Part shown: positions 1 to 8,998 of the stretch, piece by piece
How the letters are laid out: each line of letters opens with the position of its first letter
Position numbering within the stretch: the first letter of the stretch is position 1
Assembly (NCBI RefSeq): GCF_018636735.1
Contig: NZ_CP045200.1
Location: 2,758,001-2,822,000 of the forward strand
Reading direction: 5' to 3'
Source: Erythrobacter sp. 3-20A1M
GTDB taxonomy: Bacteria > Pseudomonadota > Alphaproteobacteria > Sphingomonadales > Sphingomonadaceae
DNA length: 64,000 bases
The notes under the pieces: generated by a model
The model's database searches: none
Seen by the model: only the letters and a program-made list of their open reading frames with translations
Told to the model about the DNA's origin: nothing
Position numbers and translations under genes: made by a program

Positions 1-471
1 GATTACGAAGAGGCCATGCAGGATGCGCTGGTGCGCGCCGCCAATCTCGATTGGCGCGACGATGCGGTGAAGTCGCTGCTGCTGGTCGCAGATGCGCCGC
101 CGCACGATGGCGATATCGGTACCGCCTGGCTCGCCGCCGAGCATCTGCGGGGCAAGCGGGTGCATATCGTGCCGGTCGGGGCATCAGGCGTCGGGCCGAT
201 GGCCGAATACGTCATGCGCGCGATGGCCGCCGCCACCCAGTCGCGCTACACCTTCCTCACCGACGACAGCGGCATCGGTAACCCCCATGCCAAGCCGGCG
301 ATCGACTGCTACCTCGTCACCCGGCTCGACCAGCTGCTGCGCCGCGTGATCGACAGCCAGATCTCGGGCCGCCGGATCGAGCCGGAGCAGGGCGAGGTCA
401 TCCGCAGCGTCGGCCAGTACGATGCCGGTCGCTGCGTGCTGCCGCCCGATTTCGGGGAGCAGCAGGACTAG
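1..471 (+). CDS. VWA-domain protein, C-terminal part (5' end outside window)
   Basis: The frame is open from the first base and ends at TAG 469-471, so only the last 156 residues are present. The sequence alternates hydrophobic beta strands with helices (SLLLVADAPPH, VHIVPVGASG, YTFLTDDSG), which fits the second half of a von Willebrand factor A fold; the MIDAS-forming N-terminal half would lie outside the window. The tail is acidic and ends QQD. No signal peptide or membrane segment can be judged without the start. Family assignment is inferred from pattern only. It could be a periplasmic or cytoplasmic VWA protein. Confidence 0.55.
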   Translation, partial: DYEEAMQDALVRAANLDWRDDAVKSLLLVADAPPHDGDIGTAWLAAEHLRGKRVHIVPVGASGVGPMAEYVMRAMAAATQSRYTFLTDDSGIGNPHAKPAIDCYLVTRLDQLLRRVIDSQISGRRIEPEQGEVIRSVGQYDAGRCVLPPDFGEQQD

Positions 472-476
472 ACACC

Positions 477-560
477 GTTTCGCAAAGCCGCTTGACGGGC
501 CGCGAACTCCGTCACCACATTCGCGCGTATACACACGTACACGCGTAGGGACTGCGAAAC
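477..560. promoter_or_regulatory. topA leader with inverted repeats
   Basis: The gap before topA holds a perfect 8-bp inverted repeat, GTTTCGCA at 477-484 and TGCGAAAC at 553-560. Between the arms lies an imperfect 22-bp palindrome at 524-545 (CGCGT...ACGCG). TTGACG at 492-497 is a plausible -35 box, but no good -10 follows at standard spacing. The arms end six bases before the topA ATG, and no strong Shine-Dalgarno is visible there. The symmetry is seen directly; a regulatory role (supercoiling control or translational folding) is inference. Confidence 0.35.
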
Positions 561-566
561 ACACAT

Positions 567-3179
567 ATGCAACTCGTTATCGTCGAGTCGCCGGCCAAGG
601 CGAAAACCATCGAGAAATATCTGGGCAAGGACTTCAAGGTCCTCGCCAGCTACGGCCACGTCCGCGACCTGCCGCCCAAGGACGGCAGCGTGCGCCCGGA
701 CGAGGATTTCGCGATGGACTGGGAGCTCTATCGCGACAAGCAGAGCCGCTTCAAGGAGATCAGCGACGCGGCGAAGAAGGCCGACCGGCTGGTCCTCGCA
801 ACCGACCCCGACCGCGAGGGGGAGGCGATTTCGTGGCACGTTCGCGAGCTGCTGGGCAAGCGCAAGGCGCTGCCCGCGAAGGTCGAGCGGGTGACCTTCA
901 ACGCGATCACGAAGAACGCGGTGACGGAGGCGATGGGGCGTCCGCGCGATCTCGATCACGATCTGATCGACGCTTACCTCGCGCGCCGGGCGCTCGACTA
1001 TCTTTATGGCTTCACCCTGTCGCCGGTGCTGTGGCGGCGGCTGCCCGGCGCGAAGAGCGCGGGCCGCGTACAGTCGGTCGCGCTCCGCCTGATCGTCGAT
1101 CGCGAGCGCGAGATCGAGGCGTTCAAGCCGGACGAATACTGGTCGGTCGTCGCCAAGATGGAGCAGGACGGCACCGCCTTCGACGCGCGGCTGGTGCGCT
1201 TCGACGGCGAGAAGCTCGACAAACTGACGCTCGGCAACGAAGGCAGCGCTATGAAGGCGAAGGAAGCGGTCGAGCAAGGCCGCTTCACGATCCAGGAGAT
1301 CGAGACCAAGCCGCTCACCCGCAATCCCTCGCCGCCCTTTACGACGTCGACCTTGCAGCAGGAGGCGGCGCGCAAGCTCGGCTTCTCCGCCAGCCACACG
1401 ATGCGGCTGGCGCAATCGCTCTACGAAGCGGGCGCGATCACCTATATGCGGACCGACGGCGTGCAGATGGATGGCAGCGCCATCTCCGCCTGTCGCAAGG
1501 CGATCAGCGAGCGCTATGACGGGCATTACCTGCCGGAAAAACCGCGCCATTACAGCACCAAGGCGAAGAATGCTCAGGAAGCGCACGAGGCGATTCGCCC
1601 GACCAATTTCCTGCAATCGCGCACCGGTTCGGGCGACGAGGCGAAGCTTTACGACCTGATCTTCAAGCGCGCGATGGCGAGCCAGATGGCGCCGGCGCGG
1701 TTGGAGCGTACCACCGTCACCCTGCTCGACGCGAGCGGCCGGCACGAACTGCGCGCGACCGGCCAGGTGGTGAAGTTCCCCGGCTTCTTCGCGGTCTATC
1801 AGGAGGGGCGTGACGACAGCGAGGACGAGGACGACAACCTGCTGCCGGGCATGCACAAGGGCGATTGCCCGGCCAAGACGGGCGTCGAGGCGAACCAGCA
1901 CTTCACCCAGCCGCCGCCGCGCTTTTCCGAAGCGAGCCTGGTCAAGCGGCTGGAGGAACTGGGCATCGGGCGGCCCTCGACCTATGCCAGCACGATCCAG
2001 ACGCTGCGCGACCGCGAATATGTCCGGATGGAGAAAAACCGTTTCTTCGCAGAGGAATCGGGCCGATTGCTGACGGCGTTTCTGGAACGGTTCTTCGAGC
2101 GTTACGTCGCCTACGACTTCACCGCCGGGATGGAGGACGAGCTCGACGAGGTGTCTGGCGGGCGCGAGGAATGGAAGAAGCTGCTCGAGCAGTTCTGGCG
2201 CGACTTCAAGCCGAAGACCGAAGAGGTGATGGATCGTAAGCCTTCGGAAGTGACCGAGGTGCTGGACGAATATCTCTCCGACTTCCTGTTCCCCCCGCGC
2301 GAGGACGGGAAGGACCCGCGCACCTGCCCGCTTTGCGAGCAGGAAGGGCGCGAGGGCGGTCGGCTGGCGCTGCGTGGCGGCAAGTTCGGCGCCTTCGTGG
2401 CGTGTGCCAACTACCCCGAATGCAAGTACACCCGCCGCTTTGCCCAACCGGGTGCCGACGGCGATGCGGCCGAGGACGGGATCATGGGCAAGCACCCGGA
2501 AACCGGCCTGGAAATCCACCGCAAGACCGGTCGCTTCGGCCCCTATGTCCAGATGGGCGAGGGCAAGGATGCGAAGCGGGCCAGCATCCCCAAGGACTTG
2601 CCGGATTTCGATCTGGAATGGGCGATCAAGCTGCTGAGCCTGCCGCGCATAGTCGGCGAACATCCTGAAACCGGCAACGAAATCGAGGCGAATATCGGGC
2701 GTTACGGCCCTTATCTGCGGCACGATGGCAAGTATGCGAAGCTGCAGACGACACAGGACGTGTTCGACACCGGCATGAACGCGGCCGTGACCCTGCTGGC
2801 AGAGGCGGCCAACCGCAAGGGCGGGGGCCGGGCGAAGGCGGAACCGATCAAGACGTTGGGCGAGCACCCCACCAGCGGCGGCGAGATGAAGGTGATGCCC
2901 GGGCGTTATGGCCCTTACGTCACCGATGGCACCACCAATGCGACCATCCCGAAGGACATGAAGCCCGAGGACGTGACCGAGGCGCAGGCGATCGAGCTGA
3001 TCGACGCGCGTGCCGCCAAAGGTCCACCGAAGAAGAAGGCGCGCAAGAAGGCTGCGCCGAAGAAGAAGGCGGCTGCGAAGAAGGCTCCGGCAAAGAAAGC
3101 CGCTGCGAAGAAGGCACCCGCGAAGAAAAAGGCCCCGGCGAAAAGCAAGCCGGCTGCAAAGAAGGACGCGGGCGGCTGA
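567..3179 (+). CDS. topA: DNA topoisomerase I
   Basis: An 870-residue type IA topoisomerase that relaxes negative supercoils through a 5'-phosphotyrosine intermediate. The Toprim domain starts at the N-terminus (VIVESPAKAKTIEKYLG) and carries the acidic motif DPDREGEAISWH. The catalytic tyrosine lies in GAITYMRTDG. Only one clear four-cysteine zinc motif is visible (CPLC...C...C). It is followed by several ETG...GRFGPYV / GRYGPYV repeat modules that replace further zinc fingers, as is usual in Alphaproteobacteria. The last ~60 residues are an Ala/Lys/Pro-rich tail resembling histone H1. The start is ATG 567. The stop TGA overlaps the next ATG by one base, so the downstream gene is probably translationally coupled. 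Confidence 0.97.
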   Translation: MQLVIVESPAKAKTIEKYLGKDFKVLASYGHVRDLPPKDGSVRPDEDFAMDWELYRDKQSRFKEISDAAKKADRLVLATDPDREGEAISWHVRELLGKRKALPAKVERVTFNAITKNAVTEAMGRPRDLDHDLIDAYLARRALDYLYGFTLSPVLWRRLPGAKSAGRVQSVALRLIVDREREIEAFKPDEYWSVVAKMEQDGTAFDARLVRFDGEKLDKLTLGNEGSAMKAKEAVEQGRFTIQEIETKPLTRNPSPPFTTSTLQQEAARKLGFSASHTMRLAQSLYEAGAITYMRTDGVQMDGSAISACRKAISERYDGHYLPEKPRHYSTKAKNAQEAHEAIRPTNFLQSRTGSGDEAKLYDLIFKRAMASQMAPARLERTTVTLLDASGRHELRATGQVVKFPGFFAVYQEGRDDSEDEDDNLLPGMHKGDCPAKTGVEANQHFTQPPPRFSEASLVKRLEELGIGRPSTYASTIQTLRDREYVRMEKNRFFAEESGRLLTAFLERFFERYVAYDFTAGMEDELDEVSGGREEWKKLLEQFWRDFKPKTEEVMDRKPSEVTEVLDEYLSDFLFPPREDGKDPRTCPLCEQEGREGGRLALRGGKFGAFVACANYPECKYTRRFAQPGADGDAAEDGIMGKHPETGLEIHRKTGRFGPYVQMGEGKDAKRASIPKDLPDFDLEWAIKLLSLPRIVGEHPETGNEIEANIGRYGPYLRHDGKYAKLQTTQDVFDTGMNAAVTLLAEAANRKGGGRAKAEPIKTLGEHPTSGGEMKVMPGRYGPYVTDGTTNATIPKDMKPEDVTEAQAIELIDARAAKGPPKKKARKKAAPKKKAAAKKAPAKKAAAKKAPAKKKAPAKSKPAAKKDAGG

Positions 3180-3361
3180 TGGCGAAGGAGCATTTCGAGC
3201 GCCACAAGCAGCCGTGGAAAGCGGAGGAGGCAGGCCAGCTCCGCACACTTGCGGCGAAGGGGCACGGGTTGAAGGCGATCGCGAAATCGCTCGGGCGGAG
3301 CGAGGAGTCGACCAAGGACTTCGCGAAGAAGAACAAGATCGCGATCGCCAAGAAGCGGTAG
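3179..3361 (+). CDS. Small basic HTH-like protein coupled to topA
   Basis: A 60-residue protein whose ATG overlaps the topA stop codon (TGATG). It is lysine-rich. Its central part (W-K-A-E-E...L..LAAKGHGLKAIAKSLGRS) follows the spacing of a Myb/SANT or GcrA-type helix-turn-helix: a tryptophan near the first helix, a G-x-x-x-K-x-I-A turn and a charged recognition helix. There is no signal peptide or membrane segment. Coupling to topA suggests a nucleoid or transcription-associated role, but that is inference; I do not recognise a named family. Length, composition and overlap support a real gene. Confidence 0.72.
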   Translation: MAKEHFERHKQPWKAEEAGQLRTLAAKGHGLKAIAKSLGRSEESTKDFAKKNKIAIAKKR

Positions 3362-3467
3362 TCCGACCGGGCGGGACCTTTCTGCCCCTCGCGCGTTGGA
3401 CCCGCATGCCGCATTTGCGAAGTGTAACCGAAGCGATGGGACCGGCCATCGTAGTGAGCCGTGCGTG

Positions 3468-4859
3468 GTGAGCGATAGCGGCGACGGCCTGCCCATGCCC
3501 CGCCGCATCTGGGCGATCGCGGCGATCAGTTTCGGCACCGCGTTGTTCGTAGTGGATGGCGCGGTCGCCAATGTCGCGCTGCCCACGATCGCGCGCGATC
3601 TGAACGTCAGCGACGGGGCGGTGACCAGCGTGGTGACCGTGTACCAGCTGGTGATGGTGATGGTGCTGCTGCCCTTCGCCACGATCGGCGACCGGATCGG
3701 GCACCGCAATCTCTACCAGATCGGCCAGGTCCTTTTCTTCTTCGCTTCTGCCGCGGCGCTGCTGGTAAACAGCTTCACGGTGCTGATGATCGTACGCGCG
3801 CTACAGGCGCTGGGCGCGGGTATCGCGCTGTCGGTTTCCGCAGCGATGCTGCGCTCCATCTATCCGGCGAAGAGCCTGGGCGGCGGGCTCGGGATCAACA
3901 GCGTGATCGTCGCCACTTCCTACGCAGTCGCGCCGACGCTGGGTGGCTTCATCGTCGAACATATCGACTGGCGCTGGGTTTTCGTCGCCGCCGCACCGCT
4001 GGCGCTGCTATCGCTCGTCATCGGACGCTATCTGCCCGATCCCAAACCGCGCGAGGGGCGCGTGGACTGGGTCAGCGGGTTGTGGAACGCGGCCACGGTC
4101 GCGCTGCTGATCGGCGGGCTGACCATCGCGACGCACGATCGCCTGGTGCTGGGCGGGGCGGCCGTCCTGGCCGGTATCGCGTCCGCGTATTTCCTCTACC
4201 GCCGAGAGCGCGGCATGGAGCGCCCGGTGCTGCCAGTGGACCTGATGCGCAAGCCGTCGATCGGGCTGTCGGTCGTCGCCGCGATCGCCGCCTTCATCGG
4301 GTCGGCGATGCTGATCGTGGGGCTGCCGTTCCGGTTCGAACAGGGGATGGGCTATTCCCCCGACGAGGTCGGTCTGCTGATTGCGCCGTTCCCGCTCACC
4401 ATGCTGTTCGTCGCGCCCGCCGCCGGGTGGCTGTCGGACCGGGTTTCGCCGTCCGCCATGGGGGTGGTGGGTATGGCCATAGCGCTCATCGGGCTGCTGC
4501 TGCTTGCCTTCATGCCGAGCGATCCGGGCGCGTTCGGTATCGCCTGGCGATTGTCGCTCTGCGCGCTTGGCTACGGGTTGTTCCTCGCCCCCAACTCGCG
4601 GCTGATGATCGGGGCCGCGCCCGTCGACCGGTCGGCGGCGGCAGGCGGCCTGCTGTCGACCGCGCGCCTGTTCGGGCAATCGACCGGCGCGGCGGTGGTC
4701 GGTGTGATCCTCGCCATCGGTATGGGCCTCGGCCCCGCGCCGCTGCTGGTCTCCGCCGGGTTCGCGGTGCTCGCCGCGATCTGCAGCGCATACCGCTTTC
4801 GCGCGACGGGCGCGAACCTGGTGCGACGGCCGCGCCACCCCGACACCGTACGCCCCTAG
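3468..4859 (+). CDS. MFS transporter (drug/H+ antiporter-like)
   Basis: About 463 residues with some 14 hydrophobic helices, matching the DHA2 branch of the major facilitator superfamily. The first helix carries the D-x-x-x-x-N-V-A-L-P motif typical of multidrug exporters (VVDGAVANVALPTIARDL). The loop after helix 2 has GDRIGHR, motif A of the superfamily. Substrate cannot be told from sequence. The start is uncertain: GTG 3468 is chosen, GTG 3465 and ATG 3495 (MPRRIWAIAA) are alternatives, and no strong ribosome binding site decides. The stop TAG shares the palindrome CTAG with the convergent glycosyltransferase gene. Confidence 0.85.
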   Translation: MSDSGDGLPMPRRIWAIAAISFGTALFVVDGAVANVALPTIARDLNVSDGAVTSVVTVYQLVMVMVLLPFATIGDRIGHRNLYQIGQVLFFFASAAALLVNSFTVLMIVRALQALGAGIALSVSAAMLRSIYPAKSLGGGLGINSVIVATSYAVAPTLGGFIVEHIDWRWVFVAAAPLALLSLVIGRYLPDPKPREGRVDWVSGLWNAATVALLIGGLTIATHDRLVLGGAAVLAGIASAYFLYRRERGMERPVLPVDLMRKPSIGLSVVAAIAAFIGSAMLIVGLPFRFEQGMGYSPDEVGLLIAPFPLTMLFVAPAAGWLSDRVSPSAMGVVGMAIALIGLLLLAFMPSDPGAFGIAWRLSLCALGYGLFLAPNSRLMIGAAPVDRSAAAGGLLSTARLFGQSTGAAVVGVILAIGMGLGPAPLLVSAGFAVLAAICSAYRFRATGANLVRRPRHPDTVRP

Positions 4860-6403
4860 CGGTCGCGCAGTCTCCAGATTTCCAGCGTGTGGACACCCAG
4901 CTGGTAACGCCCGGTCTCGCGATAGTCGCGGGCCAGCGCCCGGTCCATGATCGCGCGCGCCGGGCGGTTGGGCGGATCGGAATAGGGCTCCACCGCCTTC
5001 ACGATGACCTGAGGACGCTGCGCCACGATGTGCCGCATCTCGGCCGCGGTATCGATGCCCAGCGCGTGCTGTTCCTTCAGGCTGTTGAGATGGGTGGTGA
5101 AGAGATAGCGCGTGACCGTGCACGCGCCCGTCGCGTGGTAGAGGCCGGGCTCCCCCTCGTGGATATAGAGGCACCCGTCCGGCCCGAGCTGGCGTTCGAT
5201 CGCCGCGGCCACGGTGCGGAACTGATCGCGGTTGCCGGCCAGGTGAATGCGGATCGGAACATGGATCGCGGTGCAGATCGTGATGAAGGCCAGCGTGCCG
5301 ATGGCGAAGCGGCGGCGCATTCCCTGCCAGCCCAGCGCCCGCGCACCCAGCACCAGGAACGGGACCAGCAGCGGCCCGACATAGTGGTCGTAATAGGTCC
5401 CGATCAGCAAGAAACCGACAAAGGCAGCGATGGCCCAAGCCTTGATGAAGGCGAGTTGGGGCGATCCGTTACCCCTCAGGCCCAGTCTGCGCGGTGCCCA
5501 CAGCAGCAGCACCCATAGCGGCGAGAGGAAGAACGTCAGGATGGCCAACCGGCGCACCGCTTTCATCATCCCGCTCTCGCGCGAGAAGATCGATACGAAA
5601 TTGGCGAAGACGAACTCGTCCAGATGGCCGATCGCGGCATAGGCCGCCATCGCGGCGGCGGTCGGCAGCAGGGCGCAGGCGACCCACGCCACGGCCATCG
5701 GAACGATGCGTCCGCGATGCAGGCCGTGGACGTGCGCCAGCCACATCAGTGCGAGTCCGAAGCAAATCCCTTCGAACATCACGGTGTATTTGATCTGCAT
5801 CGCGATACCGAGCAGCAGCATGATGCCGCATCCGCCCGCGAACAGCTTGCGCGTATCGCCGTCGCGATAGCGCCGCGCGATCCACCATGCGGCGATGGCG
5901 ACCGGCAGGTTGTAGAACACCGGGGCCTGCCCGCCGATCTGGCTGAAGCCCGCCAGCATGATGGGATAGCAGGCGGCGGCGATCAGCGCCCCGTCGGCTG
6001 GCGCGATCATGCGCGCGATGCGATAGAGCACCCAGGCGGTGCAGCCCGCCGACAGGCACGCGGCAATCTGGTACTGGATCACCTGAAACGGCCCGAGCGC
6101 GCTGGTCGCGGCGTAGATCAGGAACAGGCCCACGGGCTTCCTGTCCCAGATGTCGATATAGGGCAGCGCGCCATGCAACATGCGCGAGCCGACCAGGAGA
6201 TAGAACTCCTCGTCGTTGGAGATCACCGGGCTGCCGAAGCTGGCGGCGCGGGTGACCGCGGTGAACGCGATCAGCGCCAGCAGCAGGCGCCAGTCGGCAT
6301 ACCAGGGGCGGGCGGGCGGTTGGAGGAACGTCTGCCAGTTTTTCCGGGTCTGTGGCCGGGTCTCGGCATCAAGGTGCCGGTCGCGCATCAGGGGAAAGGT
6401 CAT
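4856..6403 (-). CDS. GT-C-type membrane glycosyltransferase-like protein
   Basis: A 515-residue polytopic membrane protein. After a cytoplasmic N-terminus of about 40 residues the first helix (WRLLLALIAFTAVTRAA) is followed by an acidic motif SNDEEFYLLVGSRMLHG and then YIDIWDRKPVG. This layout, an acidic pair in the first extracytoplasmic loop and many helices, is typical of GT-C enzymes of the ArnT/PMT type that use polyprenyl-phosphate sugars. The C-terminal ~110 residues form a soluble domain. The substrate is unknown and no glycan cluster adjoins it. Its stop codon overlaps that of the MFS gene, while its start lies 131 bases after era. Confidence 0.75.
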   Translation of the reverse strand: MTFPLMRDRHLDAETRPQTRKNWQTFLQPPARPWYADWRLLLALIAFTAVTRAASFGSPVISNDEEFYLLVGSRMLHGALPYIDIWDRKPVGLFLIYAATSALGPFQVIQYQIAACLSAGCTAWVLYRIARMIAPADGALIAAACYPIMLAGFSQIGGQAPVFYNLPVAIAAWWIARRYRDGDTRKLFAGGCGIMLLLGIAMQIKYTVMFEGICFGLALMWLAHVHGLHRGRIVPMAVAWVACALLPTAAAMAAYAAIGHLDEFVFANFVSIFSRESGMMKAVRRLAILTFFLSPLWVLLLWAPRRLGLRGNGSPQLAFIKAWAIAAFVGFLLIGTYYDHYVGPLLVPFLVLGARALGWQGMRRRFAIGTLAFITICTAIHVPIRIHLAGNRDQFRTVAAAIERQLGPDGCLYIHEGEPGLYHATGACTVTRYLFTTHLNSLKEQHALGIDTAAEMRHIVAQRPQVIVKAVEPYSDPPNRPARAIMDRALARDYRETGRYQLGVHTLEIWRLRDR

Positions 6404-6534
6404 GACGCGCTCGGCTATCCTCGGTTACGGTCAGTTCGCGGGGGCGGAGATGGCGACGGCGGACAGGCGCGAGGATGCCGCGCATTGCCGGGACACCGGG
6501 GTAAAGACCAGCAGGGAGCGGACCGGGGGCTGGG

Positions 6535-7455
6535 TCATCGCACCCAGTCGAGCCCGATTTCCTCGAACAGCTCGCGGCTGTCGGACCAGTTTTCCTCCAC
6601 CTTCACATGCAGGAAGAGGTGGACCTTCACGCCGAGCAGTTCGGTCAGTTCGGTCCGTGCCGCCTCGCCGATCGCCTTGATCATGCGGCCGCCCTTGCCC
6701 AGCACGATGGGGCGCTGGGTTTCGCGGGAGACAACGATCTGCTGGTGGATTTCCAGGCTGCCGTCGGGTCGGTGCTTGTAGAGTTCGGGCCGCACCGCGC
6801 TGTCGTAGGGCAGTTCCTCGTGCAACTGGCGATAGAGCTGTTCGCGCGTCACCTCCGCCGCCAGCAGGCGTTCGGACGCGTCCGACACCTGGTCCTCGGG
6901 ATAGTGCCACACCCCCTCCGGCATCAGCTCGGCGAGCGCGGACTTGAGTTCGGGTACGCCATCGCCGGTCAGGGCGGACACGAAGTAGATTTCCGCGAAA
7001 TCGACCTTGCCCGACAACTCCTCGGCCAGTGCGAGCAGGGGCTCCTTCTTCGCCACGTCCACCTTGTTAAGGACGAGCATCTTGCGCTCCGGCCTGCCGG
7101 CGAGCTGTTCCAGCAGGGGCTCCAGCTCGTGCCGTCGCTGCTTGACCGGATCGACCAGCAGCAACACGGCATCGGCCGCCTCCGCACCTTCCCATGCGGC
7201 GCTCACCATCGCACGGTCGAGGCGGCGACGCGGCGCGAAGATGCCGGGCGTATCGACCAGGATCATCTGGGTATCGCCATCGAGCGCGATGCCCAGCATG
7301 CGCGCGCGGGTGGTCTGCGCCTTGGCGCTGGTGATCGCCACCTTCTGCCCGACGAGCTGATTGACGAGGGTCGACTTGCCCGCATTGGGCGCGCCGAGCA
7401 CCGCGACGACGCCGCAGCGCGTCTGCCCTTCCGCCGGGGAGTGGGGTGAGGTCAT
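6535..7455 (-). CDS. era: GTPase Era
   Basis: A 306-residue GTPase that binds the 3' end of 16S rRNA during 30S maturation. The P-loop GAPNAGKST is at residues 21-28, followed by the G2 Thr-rich switch (KAQTTRARMLG), DTPG and the specificity motif NKVD. The C-terminal ~110 residues form the KH domain (IVLGKGGRMIKAIGEAAR). The start ATG overlaps the rnc stop as ATGA, so rnc and era are translationally coupled, as in many bacteria. The frame stays open well upstream, but the Era homology and the overlap fix the start at 7455. recO, often next in related genomes, is absent here. Confidence 0.97.
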   Translation of the reverse strand: MTSPHSPAEGQTRCGVVAVLGAPNAGKSTLVNQLVGQKVAITSAKAQTTRARMLGIALDGDTQMILVDTPGIFAPRRRLDRAMVSAAWEGAEAADAVLLLVDPVKQRRHELEPLLEQLAGRPERKMLVLNKVDVAKKEPLLALAEELSGKVDFAEIYFVSALTGDGVPELKSALAELMPEGVWHYPEDQVSDASERLLAAEVTREQLYRQLHEELPYDSAVRPELYKHRPDGSLEIHQQIVVSRETQRPIVLGKGGRMIKAIGEAARTELTELLGVKVHLFLHVKVEENWSDSRELFEEIGLDWVR

Positions 7456-8123
7456 CCGTATTGCTCCATGAAGTTCTTCGCGGCCAGCGTTTCCGCCTCC
7501 TGCTTGCTGCTCGCCTGTCCCTCGGCAGAGCCGACATTGGCGACCGTGACGCGAACGGTAAAGCGCGCCGCGTGGTCCGGTCCCGACCGGTCCACCAGTT
7601 CGTATTGTGGCGGCCGGCGGCGGTTGCCCGCCGCCCATTCCTGCAGCGCGCTCTTGGGATGCTTGGACCGGCCCGCGCCGCCCGCCACCTGATCGCGCCA
7701 CAGCCGGTGGACGAGATCGCGGGTCGCATCGAAGCCCGCCTCGATGAAATTGGCCCCCAGCAGCGCTTCCATCACGTCGCCCAGCACGTTCTCGCCATGC
7801 TGCGCCCCGTCCTCGCGCGCCTGCCGGTCCAGCCGGACATGGTCCGACACGCCCAGACCGCGCGCGACCTGGGCGCAATTGCCCTTGCTCACCAGCACGT
7901 TCAGCCGCTGGGCCAGTTGTCCTTCCGCCCGGTCGTCCTCGCGATAGAGCCATTCCGCGATGGAGAGGCCCAGCACCCGGTCGCCGAGAAATTCGAGCCG
8001 CTCGTAACTGATCGCCTCGTTGGTGCTGCCATGGGTCAGCGCCTCGCGCCACAGGGCGGGATCGCCGACCGTGAAATGGCACGAGCGCAGCCAGTCGAGG
8101 GTGGATTGTTCCAGCGCGCTCAC
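7452..8123 (-). CDS. rnc: Ribonuclease III
   Basis: A 223-residue double-strand-specific endoribonuclease that processes the rRNA precursor and structured mRNAs. The signature ERLEFLGDRVL is at residues 41-51 and the second acidic cluster (DVMEALLGA) follows. The C-terminal ~70 residues form the double-stranded RNA-binding domain (PQYELVDRSGPDHA...). The start is GTG 8123, which overlaps the lepB stop as GTGA. The open frame continues far upstream inside lepB but has no RNase III homology there. The order lepB-rnc-era forms one overlapping operon on the minus strand. Confidence 0.96.
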   Translation of the reverse strand: MSALEQSTLDWLRSCHFTVGDPALWREALTHGSTNEAISYERLEFLGDRVLGLSIAEWLYREDDRAEGQLAQRLNVLVSKGNCAQVARGLGVSDHVRLDRQAREDGAQHGENVLGDVMEALLGANFIEAGFDATRDLVHRLWRDQVAGGAGRSKHPKSALQEWAAGNRRRPPQYELVDRSGPDHAARFTVRVTVANVGSAEGQASSKQEAETLAAKNFMEQYG

Positions 8124-8944
8124 AGCGTCTCGCCGATCCGGTTCCACCGCGCGGCGGTGAACCATGTCCAGGGCAGAAACCAGCGGGCCGATCCGTCGGT
8201 GGACCAGACCAGCGCCTCGGCGCGCCCGACGACCCGTTCCAGTGGCACGAAGCCGACCCCGCCGCCGGCGACATCGGGAAAGCGGCTGTCCTGCGAATTG
8301 TCGCGGTTGTCGCCCATCAGGAACAATCGCCCTTCCGGCACGGTAACCGGACCGAAATCGTCCTGCGGCGTTTCGCCGAAATCGAACGTCACGTAGCTGC
8401 GGCCATTGGGCATCGTCTCGCGATAGGCGGTGTAGCGACACGCGGTGCCATTGCCCGGCACGTCCACGATCCGGCCGCCCCAGGCGCAATCGGTGTTGGC
8501 GGACATGGGGACCAGCACGTCGGGCACCCGCTCGCGCCGGATGGGCGTGCCGTCGATGAACACCTGTCCCCCGCGCACCTCCACGGTTTCCCCCGGAAGG
8601 GCCACGACGCGCTTGATATAGTCCGTATCGTCGACCGGATGCTTGAAGATCACCACGTCGCCGCGCGCGGGCGTATGCGCAAAGATGCGGCCCGGGATCA
8701 GCGGCGCGTCGAGCGGCAGCGAATGGCGCGAATAGCCATAGGGCCATTTCGCGGCGGCCAGATAGTCCCCGTCCATCAGGCCGGGCAACATGCTTTCGCT
8801 GGGAATGACGAAGAGGGAGAACAGGAAGCTGCGAAAGGCGAGCGCCGCCAGGATCACCAGCAGGCAGAATCGCAGGAAACTTCCCCAGCTTTCGTCCTTG
8901 CCCGCTGTCGCCTTCGCGCCCGCCACCAACCGTTCCCTTTGCAT
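8120..8944 (-). CDS. lepB: Signal peptidase I
   Basis: A 274-residue inner-membrane serine protease that removes Sec signal peptides. One transmembrane helix is at about residues 22-46. The catalytic Ser51 is in PSESM and the general base Lys111 in YIKRVVALPGE. The last conserved box is GDNRDNSQDSR. The start at ATG 8944 (MQRERLVAG) is chosen because homology begins there; upstream codons in the same frame overlap the divergent pgi gene. A 54-base gap separates it from pgi and must hold both promoters. It is first in the lepB-rnc-era operon. Confidence 0.96.
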   Translation of the reverse strand: MQRERLVAGAKATAGKDESWGSFLRFCLLVILAALAFRSFLFSLFVIPSESMLPGLMDGDYLAAAKWPYGYSRHSLPLDAPLIPGRIFAHTPARGDVVIFKHPVDDTDYIKRVVALPGETVEVRGGQVFIDGTPIRRERVPDVLVPMSANTDCAWGGRIVDVPGNGTACRYTAYRETMPNGRSYVTFDFGETPQDDFGPVTVPEGRLFLMGDNRDNSQDSRFPDVAGGGVGFVPLERVVGRAEALVWSTDGSARWFLPWTWFTAARWNRIGETL

Positions 8945-8998
8945 TCGTCCGGCGCGCTGCTTAGGCGCAACGCAAGGCAAAGCAAAAAGGATTCTCCC

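Noticed and set aside
468-3704. Very long open frame on the minus strand opposite topA
   Set aside because: It is the antisense image of a clear topA; high GC keeps the antisense frame open. The product is Arg/His/Leu-rich low-complexity with no homology.
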